Positions 9,567-18,339 of a stretch of DNA of 64,000 bases are shown here, in pieces. The notes below the pieces were generated by a model. The model saw only the letters and a program-made list of their open reading frames with translations, searched no databases and was not told the origin of the DNA. The stretch is from Bacteroidetes bacterium OLB9 (GTDB lineage: Bacteria > Bacteroidota > Bacteroidia > Chitinophagales > Saprospiraceae). A program made the position numbers and the translations under genes. Each line of letters begins with the position of its first letter. Within the stretch, counting starts at the first letter, position 1. The DNA lies in contig LNBW01000021.1 of assembly GCA_001567255.1 (NCBI GenBank), positions 1 through 64,000 of the forward strand, written 5' to 3'.

Positions 9567-10653
9567 CGGAGGTGGCACCGGAGGACATGTGTTTCCTGCT
9601 ATTGCAATTGCAGACGCAATAATGGAACAGGCGCCCGATACAGAGATACTCTTTGTCGGAGCAAACGGAAAGATTGAGATGGAAAAGGTCCCGAAAGCGG
9701 GATACAAAATAGAAGGGTTAAATGTTGTAGGATTTCAGCGCAGCCTGACGCTTAAAAACTTGATTTTCCCTTTCAAATTGATGGGAAGTATGTTCAAGGC
9801 ACTTGGTATAGTTAGACGGTTTAGGCCGGATGTAGCTGTCGGTGTTGGTGGTTATGCTAGTGGGCCCGTGCTGAGGACGGCAGGTACTATGGGTGTACCC
9901 ACAGTCCTGCAAGAACAAAACTCCTATGCAGGCGTGACAAACAGAATTCTAGCTGCTAAAGCAGAAAGGATTTGTGTGGCCTATGACAATATGGAACGAT
10001 TCTTTCCAAAAGACAGAATTGTATTTACAGGCAATCCGGTGCGCAAAGGCATACTGGAGAACAAAATAAATAAAGGTGAGGCTCTGAAGACTTTAGGATT
10101 AGATCAAAATAAGAAAACAGTTTTAATCTTTGGAGGTAGTCTGGGGGCCAGAACAATTAATGAAGCTGTTCTGGCCAACGCCAATCCTTTACTAGAAAAA
10201 TTTGACATTAACATCATCTGGCAAGTAGGCAAGATTTACTACAATCAATACAAAGATTGTAAGATTAGTGACAGGTCAGAAGTGCGGATTCTACCTTTCA
10301 TAGAAGATATGGATGTGGCTTATAGTGCAGCAGATGTGGTAGTATGCAGGGCTGGAGCGCTAACCATATCAGAACTGGCAGTTCTAGGCAAGGCCGCAAT
10401 ACTCATTCCTTCGCCAAATGTTGCTGAAGATCACCAGACTGTCAATGCTCAGTCACTTGCAGACAAAGGCGCAGCCATAATGTTGAAAGACAAAGACGCA
10501 AGTGCTGATCTATACAAAACACTGGAGGTGTTATTGTCGGATGATAATAAAAGATCTGGGCTGGAGAACAATATTAAGTATTTTTCCAGACCTCAGGCAG
10601 CGATACAGATCGCAGCTGAAATATTGAAAGTTTGTGCAAAAGTGAAGTCATGA
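9547..10653 (+). CDS. murG: UDP-N-acetylglucosamine--N-acetylmuramyl-(pentapeptide) pyrophosphoryl-undecaprenol N-acetylglucosamine transferase MurG
   Basis: MurG is a peripheral inner-membrane GT28 glycosyltransferase that adds GlcNAc to lipid I to make lipid II. The 368-aa product starts with the glycine-rich loop GGGTGGH at residues 8-14. It continues with the conserved GVGGYASGP and LQEQNSYAG segments, the second G-loop FGGSLGA, and the UDP-GlcNAc-binding region CRAGALTISE followed by PSPNVAEDHQ. Its ATG lies inside the end of ftsW, a 20-nt overlap, and its TGA overlaps the ATG of murC, so translation of this block is tightly coupled. Confidence 0.97.
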   Translation: MYRVIISGGGTGGHVFPAIAIADAIMEQAPDTEILFVGANGKIEMEKVPKAGYKIEGLNVVGFQRSLTLKNLIFPFKLMGSMFKALGIVRRFRPDVAVGVGGYASGPVLRTAGTMGVPTVLQEQNSYAGVTNRILAAKAERICVAYDNMERFFPKDRIVFTGNPVRKGILENKINKGEALKTLGLDQNKKTVLIFGGSLGARTINEAVLANANPLLEKFDINIIWQVGKIYYNQYKDCKISDRSEVRILPFIEDMDVAYSAADVVVCRAGALTISELAVLGKAAILIPSPNVAEDHQTVNAQSLADKGAAIMLKDKDASADLYKTLEVLLSDDNKRSGLENNIKYFSRPQAAIQIAAEILKVCAKVKS

Positions 10654-12026
10654 AACTTGATGATCCACGACATGTGTATTTTCTTGGTATCGGCGGCATT
10701 GGCATGAGTGCGATTGCCAGATACTTGCTGAAAAAGGGTAAACGTGTTTCAGGATATGACAGGACTCATACAGTATTGACAGGCCATCTTCAAGAAGAAG
10801 GTATGAATATCCACTATGAGGACAATATAGACCTCATCCCTGGAGACATAGACCTGGTGATTTACACACCGGCGATACCAAAGAATCATAATGAGTATAA
10901 CTATCTGCGAGATAAAGGGATTCAAATGTTGAAGCGCTCAGAAGCTTTGGGCTTGATAGGCAATGATATGGAGCTGATAGGCGTGGCAGGTACCCATGGT
11001 AAGACCACAACCAGCTCTATGGTAACGCATGTGTTGAGAAGTGGCGGTCTGGATATCTCTGCATTTTTAGGTGGTATCATGGTCGATTATGAAACAAATG
11101 TACTCATTGGTCACAGCAATGTCATTGTTGTAGAAGCTGACGAATATGATCATTCATTTCTGAGGTTGACACCTTTTATTGCAAGTGTTTCATCGGTTGA
11201 TCCTGATCATCTGGATATTTATGGTGACAGAAGTCATTTTATAGAAGGGTTTAGAGATTATATTATGCAGATTAAGGATGGTGGTTTTCTCATCATTAGA
11301 TATGGATTGCTAGATAAGTTTACTAAAGAAGAAAGGGTATCCATTCGAAGTAAAAATATAACCATCTATGAGTATGGCCAGGAAGCAGCAGCAGATATTC
11401 GGGTTCAAAACATTAGAGTAAAGGATGGCAAATTTGTCTTTGATTATTCAGGGATTGGACATCATCTAGAAGGCATGGCATTAAATATGCCTGGGCAACA
11501 TAATGTTGAGAATGCTTGTGTGGCGATAACAATCGGATTGATTCTCGGTGTTGTGGAGCAAGATATTAGAGCGGCTCTTAAAGGATTTAAAGGCGTGCAT
11601 CGCAGATTTGAGCGGATTATTGACAGAGAAGATATGGTGTATATTGATGATTATGCGCATCATCCGGGAGAATTGAGTGCAGCGATTGATGCTGCGAGGA
11701 TGATGTATTCTGGGAAGAAGTTGACCGGTATTTTTCAACCACATTTATATACCAGAACGAGAGATTTTGCAGAGGATTTTGCCGAAACGCTGGATAGACT
11801 GGATGAGATTATTCTAATGGACATCTACCCAGCCAGAGAGTTGCCGATCGAAGGAGTTAGTTCTGAGTTAATCTTTGAAATGATGAAAAACCCTAACAAG
11901 CGACTTGCTACAAAGGCGACACTGATGGATGTTATTAAAGAATATCAACCTGAAGTGCTGATTACTTTCGGCGCCGGAGACATTGACACTTTTGTACCTA
12001 AATTAAAAGCATTTTTTAACAAATAA
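10650..12026 (+). CDS. murC: UDP-N-acetylmuramate--L-alanine ligase MurC
   Basis: MurC is a cytoplasmic ligase that adds L-alanine to UDP-MurNAc, the first peptide step. I place the start at ATG 10650, which overlaps the murG stop as ATGA. A TTG 18 nt upstream is open but adds only residues poorly matching the family start. The product is then 458 aa. It has the N-terminal motif FLGIGGIGMSA, the ATP loop GTHGKT at 114-119, EADEYDHSF, and the DDYAHHPGE motif typical of MurC. The murG-murC order is usual for this cluster. Confidence 0.96.
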   Translation: MKLDDPRHVYFLGIGGIGMSAIARYLLKKGKRVSGYDRTHTVLTGHLQEEGMNIHYEDNIDLIPGDIDLVIYTPAIPKNHNEYNYLRDKGIQMLKRSEALGLIGNDMELIGVAGTHGKTTTSSMVTHVLRSGGLDISAFLGGIMVDYETNVLIGHSNVIVVEADEYDHSFLRLTPFIASVSSVDPDHLDIYGDRSHFIEGFRDYIMQIKDGGFLIIRYGLLDKFTKEERVSIRSKNITIYEYGQEAAADIRVQNIRVKDGKFVFDYSGIGHHLEGMALNMPGQHNVENACVAITIGLILGVVEQDIRAALKGFKGVHRRFERIIDREDMVYIDDYAHHPGELSAAIDAARMMYSGKKLTGIFQPHLYTRTRDFAEDFAETLDRLDEIILMDIYPARELPIEGVSSELIFEMMKNPNKRLATKATLMDVIKEYQPEVLITFGAGDIDTFVPKLKAFFNK

Positions 12027-12054
12027 ATTAAAGTTTAAACATCAAACGATTATA

Positions 12055-12936
12055 ATGGATAGCAAAAAAATTAATATGAAGAGAGTCAGAGATGCCATCA
12101 TTTGGCTGACTTTGATAGCCGGCATTGCGGTGGTGCTCTTCTTTGCTATTCATCGTAAGGCCAATGCTGAAATACAGGGCATGGAGATCACAATTGAAGC
12201 CATTAATGGCAAAGAATACTTAATCAGCGAAAAGGAAGTGAAGCAAATATTGCAACTTGCCGCTGGTAAAAGTATTACTAAAGCCAACATAAAAACCCTC
12301 AATTTGCGTAAGCTGGAGGCAAAACTCAATAAGGATAAACGTATCGAACGTGCCGATTTGTATTTTGATTCAAATGATGTATTGAGAGTGTGGGTTATCC
12401 AAAAAAAACCGGTAATGAGGGTTAAGGAGATCTCAGGTAGTGAGTATTATATTGACCAATCAGGAAACCAGATTCCGGTTACCATAGGTAGTGCAGTGAG
12501 AGTTCCTATTATAACTGGTGTAAGAGATACTTTTTACTCTGGTATAATGCAGTCCAATAAGCCTTCACGACTCAAGGATGTCTTTCAAGTAATGAAGTAT
12601 GTTTTCGGTGATTTGTTTTTAAGTGCGCTTATTGAGCAAGCGCATATTGAAGCTGATGACGAACAAGATATTGTGCTGGTACCAAAGGTAGGTAGAGAAA
12701 AAGTAATCTTTGGTGATGCGAATAATATTGAAGCAAAATTTGATAATTTAAAAATATTTTACCGTGATGGAATGCCTAAACTGGGGTGGAGTAGGTATAA
12801 AACACTGAATTTGAAGTATTCAAAACAAGTTTTAGGTATGCTAGCTAATCCGGAAATGGCACATAGGGTAATGCCTGTGATGAAAGATTCCCTCACGGCA
12901 GAAGTAACTGATAATAAGCAAAGTATTCACAATTAA
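12055..12936 (+). CDS. ftsQ: Cell division protein FtsQ
   Basis: FtsQ is a bitopic inner-membrane protein with a periplasmic POTRA domain that links early and late divisome parts. The 293-aa product has a short cytoplasmic N-terminus, one membrane helix (about residues 16-34), a POTRA-like segment (about 42-115, with the ISEKEVKQIL and RIERADLYFDSNDVLRVWV blocks) and a beta-rich FtsQ domain. The family is divergent, so the position directly before ftsA and ftsZ carries much of the weight. A second ATG at 12076 would shorten it by seven residues. It ends 12 nt before ftsA. Confidence 0.92.
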   Translation: MDSKKINMKRVRDAIIWLTLIAGIAVVLFFAIHRKANAEIQGMEITIEAINGKEYLISEKEVKQILQLAAGKSITKANIKTLNLRKLEAKLNKDKRIERADLYFDSNDVLRVWVIQKKPVMRVKEISGSEYYIDQSGNQIPVTIGSAVRVPIITGVRDTFYSGIMQSNKPSRLKDVFQVMKYVFGDLFLSALIEQAHIEADDEQDIVLVPKVGREKVIFGDANNIEAKFDNLKIFYRDGMPKLGWSRYKTLNLKYSKQVLGMLANPEMAHRVMPVMKDSLTAEVTDNKQSIHN

Positions 12937-12948
12937 ATAAGTTGTACT

Positions 12949-14355
12949 ATGAACAATAAGGTCAAAAACAATAACATCGCTGTAGCGCTGGACATCGGAA
13001 CCACAAAGGTCTGTGCTATAGCAGGTCGGCTTAACGAGTACGATAAGCTGGAAATAGTCGGTTTAGGGGTGGTACGCTCTGAAGGTGTTTCGCGTGGTGT
13101 AGTCTCTAATATAGACAAGACCGTCAAGGCTATCAGAGAAGCTGTAGAAATTGCTGAGAAAAATGCCCATTGCAAATTTAAAGTAGTGCATCTCGGTATT
13201 GCTGGTCAGCATATTAAAAGCCTACACCACCATGGATTGCTTGTAAGGCATGACTCTAATTCAGAAATCAGCCAGGCTGATATTGATAGATTGATTAGAG
13301 ATATGCATAAGCTTGTCCTACCTCCCGGAGATAAGATTCTTCACGTTGTGCCTCAGGAATTTACTGTGGATGATGAAAAGGATATATTTGATCCAATAGG
13401 TATGTCGGGGGTAAGACTGGAAGCCAACTTCCACATCATCACTGGTCAGATTTCTGCTAGCAGAAATATTATGCGATGTGTGGAAAGAGCTAATCTAGAG
13501 GTAGCTGATATTACTCTTGAGCCGATAGCCTCCGCTACTTCAGTGCTAGGTGATGAAGAGAAAGAAGCCGGAGTTGCTCTTGTTGACATAGGCGGAGGCA
13601 CAACGGATATTACCATTTTCAAAGATGGTATCATCAGGCATACTTGTGTCATTCCATTTGGAGGTAATGTAGTCACTAAAGATATCAGAGAAGGATGCAG
13701 CGTGCTCGGTGAACAGGCTGAAAAACTGAAGGTGAAGTTTGGCTCTGCTTTAGCTGAAGAAATTGTGGACAATAGAACGATAACCATTCCTGGTTTAAAA
13801 GGCAGAGAACCAAAAGAAATCTCAGAGAAGAACCTAGCACGGATTATTCAGGCTAGAGTTGAGGAGATTTTGGATTATGTATTGTGGGAAATCCGCAGAT
13901 CAGGATTTGAAAATCAACTGATAGCAGGGATAGTGCTGACGGGCGGAGGTGCTTTGCTTAGACATATAGATCTGCTTGCAGAATATCATACCGGATTGCC
14001 TTGTAGAGTAGGACAACCCGTAGAACATCTGGCACATGGATATTCTAGCCAATTAGCGAGCCCTATATTCTCTACAGCCATTGGATTATTAAAGCACACT
14101 ATTGATAATTATAGCCAGAATACAAAGTATGTAATCACTGAAAATGAAAAGGAGTCACCTCAGAATGGGACACCTATACATCAAGGTGAAAGCGGTATAA
14201 TAGGAGGTTCGGGCTCTGCTGGTCCAGATGGTGTCGATGAGGAAGATGATACGCCAGAAAAGGAAGAGGGTGGAGAAAAGAAACAGGGCATTTTAGGAAG
14301 ACTATTTACTTTGACGAAAGAATTTTTTGAGCAAGTTCCGGATTCTGAATTTTAA
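12949..14355 (+). CDS. ftsA: Cell division protein FtsA
   Basis: FtsA is an actin-like ATPase that tethers FtsZ to the membrane and recruits other division proteins. The 468-aa product has the phosphate-1 motif LDIGTTKV near residues 15-22, the SHS2 region, the phosphate-2 motif VDIGGGTTDI, and the adenosine motif VLTGGGALL. A low-complexity acidic and glycine-rich linker (about residues 400-445) leads to a C-terminal amphipathic helix, GILGRLFTLTKEFFEQ, the expected membrane-targeting sequence. It is about 50 residues longer than the E. coli protein, mostly in this linker. The gap to ftsZ is 31 nt. Confidence 0.97.
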   Translation: MNNKVKNNNIAVALDIGTTKVCAIAGRLNEYDKLEIVGLGVVRSEGVSRGVVSNIDKTVKAIREAVEIAEKNAHCKFKVVHLGIAGQHIKSLHHHGLLVRHDSNSEISQADIDRLIRDMHKLVLPPGDKILHVVPQEFTVDDEKDIFDPIGMSGVRLEANFHIITGQISASRNIMRCVERANLEVADITLEPIASATSVLGDEEKEAGVALVDIGGGTTDITIFKDGIIRHTCVIPFGGNVVTKDIREGCSVLGEQAEKLKVKFGSALAEEIVDNRTITIPGLKGREPKEISEKNLARIIQARVEEILDYVLWEIRRSGFENQLIAGIVLTGGGALLRHIDLLAEYHTGLPCRVGQPVEHLAHGYSSQLASPIFSTAIGLLKHTIDNYSQNTKYVITENEKESPQNGTPIHQGESGIIGGSGSAGPDGVDEEDDTPEKEEGGEKKQGILGRLFTLTKEFFEQVPDSEF

Positions 14356-14386
14356 ACTCAATTGTTAACTTTAGAAAAATAGAGAT

Positions 14387-15838
14387 ATGAATTTTGATAT
14401 ACCAATAAAAGAAAAATCCATCATCAAAGTAGTAGGAGTAGGTGGTGGTGGCGGTAATGCAGTTGGCCACATGTTTCGACAGGGTATCACTGGCGTGGAC
14501 TTTGCGATTTGTAATACGGATGCGCAGGCACTTGAAAGCAGTCCAGTACCAACTAAAATTGCTTTAGGCCCAAATCGCACAGAAGGTAGAGGTGCCGGAT
14601 CGCTTCCGGAAGTCGGTAAAGAATCTTGTATTGAGTCGATAGACGAGATTCGTAAGTGGCTCTCTGATGATACCAAAATGCTCTTTATCACTGCAGGTAT
14701 GGGTGGTGGTACGGGTACAGGTGCAGCGCCCATCATTGCCAAAGCTGCCAAAGAAATGGGTATCCTTACTGTAGCTATTGTCACGCTTCCTTTTAAATTT
14801 GAAGGATTAAGGAGACAGCGACAGGCACATGAAGGAATGGAACAGCTTAAAAAGAATGTAGATGCCCTTCTTGTGATTTCAAACGATAAGTTACGGATGA
14901 TGCATAGCAACCTGGCACTAAGTGCTGCCTTTGGAGAGGCGGATGAGATACTGACCACCGCAGCTAAAGGTATTGCAGAAATTATCACCGTTCCAGGTTA
15001 TATTAATGTGGATTTTGAAGATGTCAATACCGTAATGCGGAATAGTGGTGTGGCTATTATGGGTAGCGGGATAGATGAAGGTGATGAAAGGGCTAGAAAA
15101 GCTATTCAAGCAGCATTGAGTTCACCACTACTGGAAGATAATGATATCCGAGGTGCACAGCATATCTTGCTCAACATAAGTTCTGGAACGAAGGAAGTGA
15201 CAATGGAAGAAATTACAGAGATTACCGAGCACGTTCTGGAAGAGGCAGGATATGGTACTGACTTGATTTGGGGTAATTGTTATGATCCTTCGCTTGGTGA
15301 TAAACTTATGATTACACTTATTGCGACTGGTTTTAGAGAGGGCTCGAGCAAAGAAAAGGAAGTAAAGACACCACAGCAGATAAAAGTGTCACTCAATGAT
15401 GACGTGCCAGTTTATGCTGACGAAGATTATACAGTAGTGGATGTTAGTCCGGCATTTGATTTTGATCAGGACACTTCTTCTAGTATGAATGTTATAGATT
15501 TTGATACTGATGATATTCAAAGAACAAAGGAAATCATAGGCATTCCAGTTGATCAGAATGGATTAAGAAGTAAAATGAAGACTGAGGAGAAAAGAAAATA
15601 TGATGAAATGGAGGCAGCCAGACGAAAGAATCTGAGGGAATCAAATAGTAAGCCATTAGATAACCCGAGCATCATTTCAGAACTGGAAAATACGCCTGCT
15701 TATGCCAGAAGAAAGGTCTCTTTAGATGAAGATGTTCGTCAGTCAGGCCGCATGAATTCGAGCTATACTGTCAATATGGATGATGAATCCGGCATACAGT
15801 TTTCTAATAATTCATATCTTTTTGACAACATAGATTAA
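14387..15838 (+). CDS. ftsZ: Cell division protein FtsZ
   Basis: FtsZ is the tubulin-like GTPase that forms the division ring. The 483-aa product begins with the GVGGGGGNAVGHM nucleotide-binding loop and has the tubulin signature GGGTGTG at residues 106-112, the synergy-loop region near NVDFEDVNTVM, and a long variable C-terminal linker rich in charged residues (about 320-460). It ends with NSYLFDNID, resembling the Bacteroidota C-terminal tail that binds FtsA. It is the last dcw gene. Several hairpins follow, the last being a strong terminator at 16083-16114. Confidence 0.98.
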   Translation: MNFDIPIKEKSIIKVVGVGGGGGNAVGHMFRQGITGVDFAICNTDAQALESSPVPTKIALGPNRTEGRGAGSLPEVGKESCIESIDEIRKWLSDDTKMLFITAGMGGGTGTGAAPIIAKAAKEMGILTVAIVTLPFKFEGLRRQRQAHEGMEQLKKNVDALLVISNDKLRMMHSNLALSAAFGEADEILTTAAKGIAEIITVPGYINVDFEDVNTVMRNSGVAIMGSGIDEGDERARKAIQAALSSPLLEDNDIRGAQHILLNISSGTKEVTMEEITEITEHVLEEAGYGTDLIWGNCYDPSLGDKLMITLIATGFREGSSKEKEVKTPQQIKVSLNDDVPVYADEDYTVVDVSPAFDFDQDTSSSMNVIDFDTDDIQRTKEIIGIPVDQNGLRSKMKTEEKRKYDEMEAARRKNLRESNSKPLDNPSIISELENTPAYARRKVSLDEDVRQSGRMNSSYTVNMDDESGIQFSNNSYLFDNID

Positions 15839-15866
15839 GGAAGTAATAGTACAACTAATTTTACTA

Positions 15867-15900
15867 CCTGCAACGGGTATGTTATCATACTCGTTGCAGG
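15867..15900. other. Strong hairpin after ftsZ
   Basis: The arms CCTGCAACGGGTATG (15867-15881) and CATACTCGTTGCAGG (15886-15900) form a 15-bp stem with one G-U pair and a 4-nt loop, 28 nt after the ftsZ stop. No T-run follows on either strand. It may protect or process the 3' end of the ftsZ message rather than terminate transcription. Confidence 0.75.
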
Positions 15901-15996
15901 TGAATACTCAAGACATATCTCATCGAGGTTGAATAGGTAAAGACCTTTCATTATACAACCTGAAGATGATAGAATCCACAGAAAAACGCCGTCATT

Positions 15997-16017
15997 AGGC
16001 GGATTTTACGCCTTTTT
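15997..16017 (+). terminator. Weak intrinsic terminator candidate
   Basis: AGGCG (15997-16001) pairs with CGCCT (16009-16013) around a 7-nt loop, and five T residues follow from 16013. The stem is short, so this may only be a partial terminator ahead of the stronger one at 16083. Confidence 0.4.
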
Positions 16018-16082
16018 GAAGGCTCATTCTCTTGGATTTTCGTCTTTATTTATAAACTTTGTGAGATTGGTTTATTAATTAC

Positions 16083-16114
16083 AGGTCCACGGCTCCCCGC
16101 CTGGACCTTTTTTT
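16083..16114 (+). terminator. Intrinsic terminator of the dcw cluster
   Basis: AGGTCCA (16083-16089) pairs with TGGACCT (16102-16108). GGC/GCC extends the stem inside, with one bulged C and a 5-nt loop. A run of seven T residues follows directly. There is no T-run in the other direction, so it serves + strand transcription from ftsZ. Confidence 0.88.
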
Positions 16115-16214
16115 TATAATCCACTTGACCCTATGGGTGATATAATAAGGAAATCTATGAAAACCCTATCATGAGCATCATTTCATAGTTTAATCACAAT
16201 ATTATGTTTACAAC

Positions 16215-17304
16215 TTAATTATCAGCATTTCCGTTCCACATCAAAAATGCTTTGATAAATCCATCCAATCCACCGTCGAGCACAGCATCTGTATTTCTGG
16301 TTTCGAAATTAGTGCGATGATCCTTGACTCTACGGTCGTCAAGCACATAAGACCGGATTTGAGAACCCCATTCATTCTTCATCTTTTGTGATTCTATTTG
16401 ATCGCGAGCTGCTCGTTGTTTTTCAAGTTCGATTTCGTATAAACGTGATTTAAGCATTTGTAATGCTTTCTCACGGTTAGCATGCTGAGACCTTGCTTCC
16501 TGACACTGAATGGCTATACCTGTTGGTATGTGATGGATTCTTACAGCGGTTTCAACTTTGTTGACATTTTGACCACCAGCACCTTGAGCTCTAAATGTGT
16601 CCCACTCTATATCAGCAGGGTTAATTTCTATATCAATAGAATCATCCACCATAGGATGGACGAAAACAGAAGCAAAAGACGTCATTCTTTTACCTTGTGC
16701 ATTGTAGGGGCTAACTCTAACTAAACGATGAACGCCATTTTCGCCCTTCAGCATACCATAAGCATACTCACCTTCAATTTCAATGGTGATGGATTTGATA
16801 CCTGCAACATCGCCATCAATTCGGTCAATTTCTGATGCCTTATATCCGTTTTTATCTGCCCACATGATAAACATACGGTGCAACATAGAAGCCCAGTCGC
16901 AAGCTTCCGTACCACCTGCTCCTGCATTGATTTCCAAAACACAACCCAGTGCATCTTCAGGTTGGTCAAGCGTAGTTCTGAATTCAATTTCATCTAGTTC
17001 AGCAAGGATCTCTCTATATTTATCATCTACTTCTTCTTCAGTAGCTTCTCCTTCTTTTTGAAATTCGAGTAGCACCTCAGCATCATCAGCAATTTGTTCC
17101 AATGCATTGAATTTCTCGACCCACTTTTTATTGTCTTTGAGTTGTTTTAATATCGATTCTGCTTTCTCCGGATCTTTCCAGAAATCGGGATTAAGGGAAA
17201 GTTGTTCTTGTTCTTCTATTTGAATGATACGTTGATCGACGTCAAAGATACCTCCTTACCGATGTCAATTGCGCCCTTACGTCAGCTAGCTGATCTGTGG
17301 TCAT
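16215..17304 (-). CDS. prfB: Peptide chain release factor 2, with programmed +1 frameshift
   Basis: RF2 reads UGA and UAA stop codons and triggers peptide release at the ribosome. Translation starts at ATG 17304 and runs 20 codons to an in-frame TGA at 17244-17242. A +1 shift there continues into the main frame ([14 protein letters not shown] and onward), giving about 362 aa, the normal RF2 length. The main part has the RF2 features GTEACDWA and the catalytic GAGGQNVNK loop, where GGQ enters the peptidyl transferase centre. Low RF2 levels favour the frameshift, so expression is autoregulated. An FKBP-gene terminator lies upstream, so prfB is probably transcribed on its own. Confidence 0.96.
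17241..17256 (-). promoter_or_regulatory. prfB recoding site
   Basis: On the minus strand the Shine-Dalgarno-like AGGAGG (17256-17251) stands 3 nt before CTTTGAC (17247-17241). This is the classic prfB +1 slippage signal. The internal Shine-Dalgarno stands out because most genes in this window lack one, as is usual for Bacteroidota. Confidence 0.95.
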
Positions 17305-17333
17305 TGCCCTGCATGTTTATAAAGTTAAGAAAT

Positions 17334-17372
17334 AAAAAAAACCGGATAGAGGTAATTTAACCATTTATCCGG
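17334..17372 (-). terminator. Intrinsic terminator of the FKBP gene
   Basis: Read on the minus strand, CCGGATA (17372-17366) pairs with TATCCGG (17348-17342). A GGT/ACC inner helix lies in the loop, and a run of T residues follows (the A run 17334-17341 on the + strand). It separates the FKBP gene from prfB. Confidence 0.75.
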
Positions 17373-17396
17373 CAATAATGTTTAATATGATATCTA

Positions 17397-18287
17397 TTAT
17401 TTTTGGATATCTTCCAGTTCTACATAGAATACGAGCTCAGAGTTGCCTGGAATCATTGGAGGACTTCCGGCTTCACCATAACCTAATTCTGCTGGTACAA
17501 ATAAGAATGCTTTTGAACCTTTATTCAGTAAGGTAAAACCTTCATCCCAACCTTTAATTACTTGTCCTGATCCTAATTTAAACTGAAATTCACGACCTCT
17601 ATCAAAAGAATTATCAAAAGAATTACCATCCACTAATGTGCCATAATAATTTGCAGTAACGAGATCTCCAGGTACTGCTTTTTCGCCCTCACCTTCTTTA
17701 ATGATGTAATATTTAAGACCTGAGAAAGTGGTCTTTACATCCAGTTTTCCGGCTCCATAATCTTTTAATGTAGTTTGAACTAGCTCTTTGATAGCAGGAA
17801 CACGAGCTTTATTGGCAGCAATTTTTTCATTTTCTTCCTTTTGTCTTCGTTCAAATTCTGCATGAAATTCTTCTTCAGACATGATTTTGGAAACCTGGAT
17901 GTCATAGTACAACATTTTAGAATTTTTGAATGTTTCTGCACCACCTGGAATGGAATCCAATGGCATGAAAATACGGTATGCAGAGCCCACTTTAGGTTTT
18001 TTAGCTACAAAAATATCTTCAAATGGGTTGATGTTAGGATATTCACTGTATTTTTCAGTTACTTTGATTGTTGGCATTTCTTCTCCTTCCGTAAATTCAT
18101 TGACAAGTGAGTCTTTGTCAGTTAAAATTTTGGCGGTTATAAATACGACATCACCTATTTTGGCTTCATCTCCGGTACCTTCTTTTGTAACCTCAAATTT
18201 AAAACCACTTGGAGTTTTTAGCTCTTGCTTACAAGCTACTATAAATAGGGTAAAGCCTATAAAAAGATAAAAGATTTTCGAGTTCAT
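17397..18287 (-). CDS. FKBP-type peptidyl-prolyl isomerase lipoprotein, two domains
   Basis: This is a predicted lipoprotein with a type II signal peptide and lipobox IVAC (lipidated Cys19), so it should sit in the envelope. The C-terminal half (about residues 190-295) is a clear FKBP domain: it has YYGTLVDG, the FDRGREFQFKLGSGQVIKGWDEG core and a final PGNSELVFYVELEDI strand. The N-terminal half (about 28-135) looks like a second, degenerate FKBP-like domain, joined by a charged helical segment (about 135-175). The likely role is proline isomerisation during folding of envelope proteins. It starts 52 nt after the DHH phosphoesterase gene, with which it probably forms an operon. Confidence 0.88.
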   Translation of the reverse strand: MNSKIFYLFIGFTLFIVACKQELKTPSGFKFEVTKEGTGDEAKIGDVVFITAKILTDKDSLVNEFTEGEEMPTIKVTEKYSEYPNINPFEDIFVAKKPKVGSAYRIFMPLDSIPGGAETFKNSKMLYYDIQVSKIMSEEEFHAEFERRQKEENEKIAANKARVPAIKELVQTTLKDYGAGKLDVKTTFSGLKYYIIKEGEGEKAVPGDLVTANYYGTLVDGNSFDNSFDRGREFQFKLGSGQVIKGWDEGFTLLNKGSKAFLFVPAELGYGEAGSPPMIPGNSELVFYVELEDIQK

Positions 18288-18339
18288 TTTTTATGCATTA
18301 TTTGATTTTGTGAAATAATATAGAGTATGTGTTTTTAAC

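Noticed and set aside
13446..14988. Long minus-strand open frames opposite ftsA and ftsZ
   Set aside because: They are antisense mirrors of strongly conserved genes, with low-complexity Ser/Ala/Pro content and no family match.
16155..16188. CTATGAAA/TTTCATAG inverted repeat after prfB
   Set aside because: The stem is only 8 bp with an 18-nt loop and no T-run on the prfB strand. I cannot support it as a terminator.
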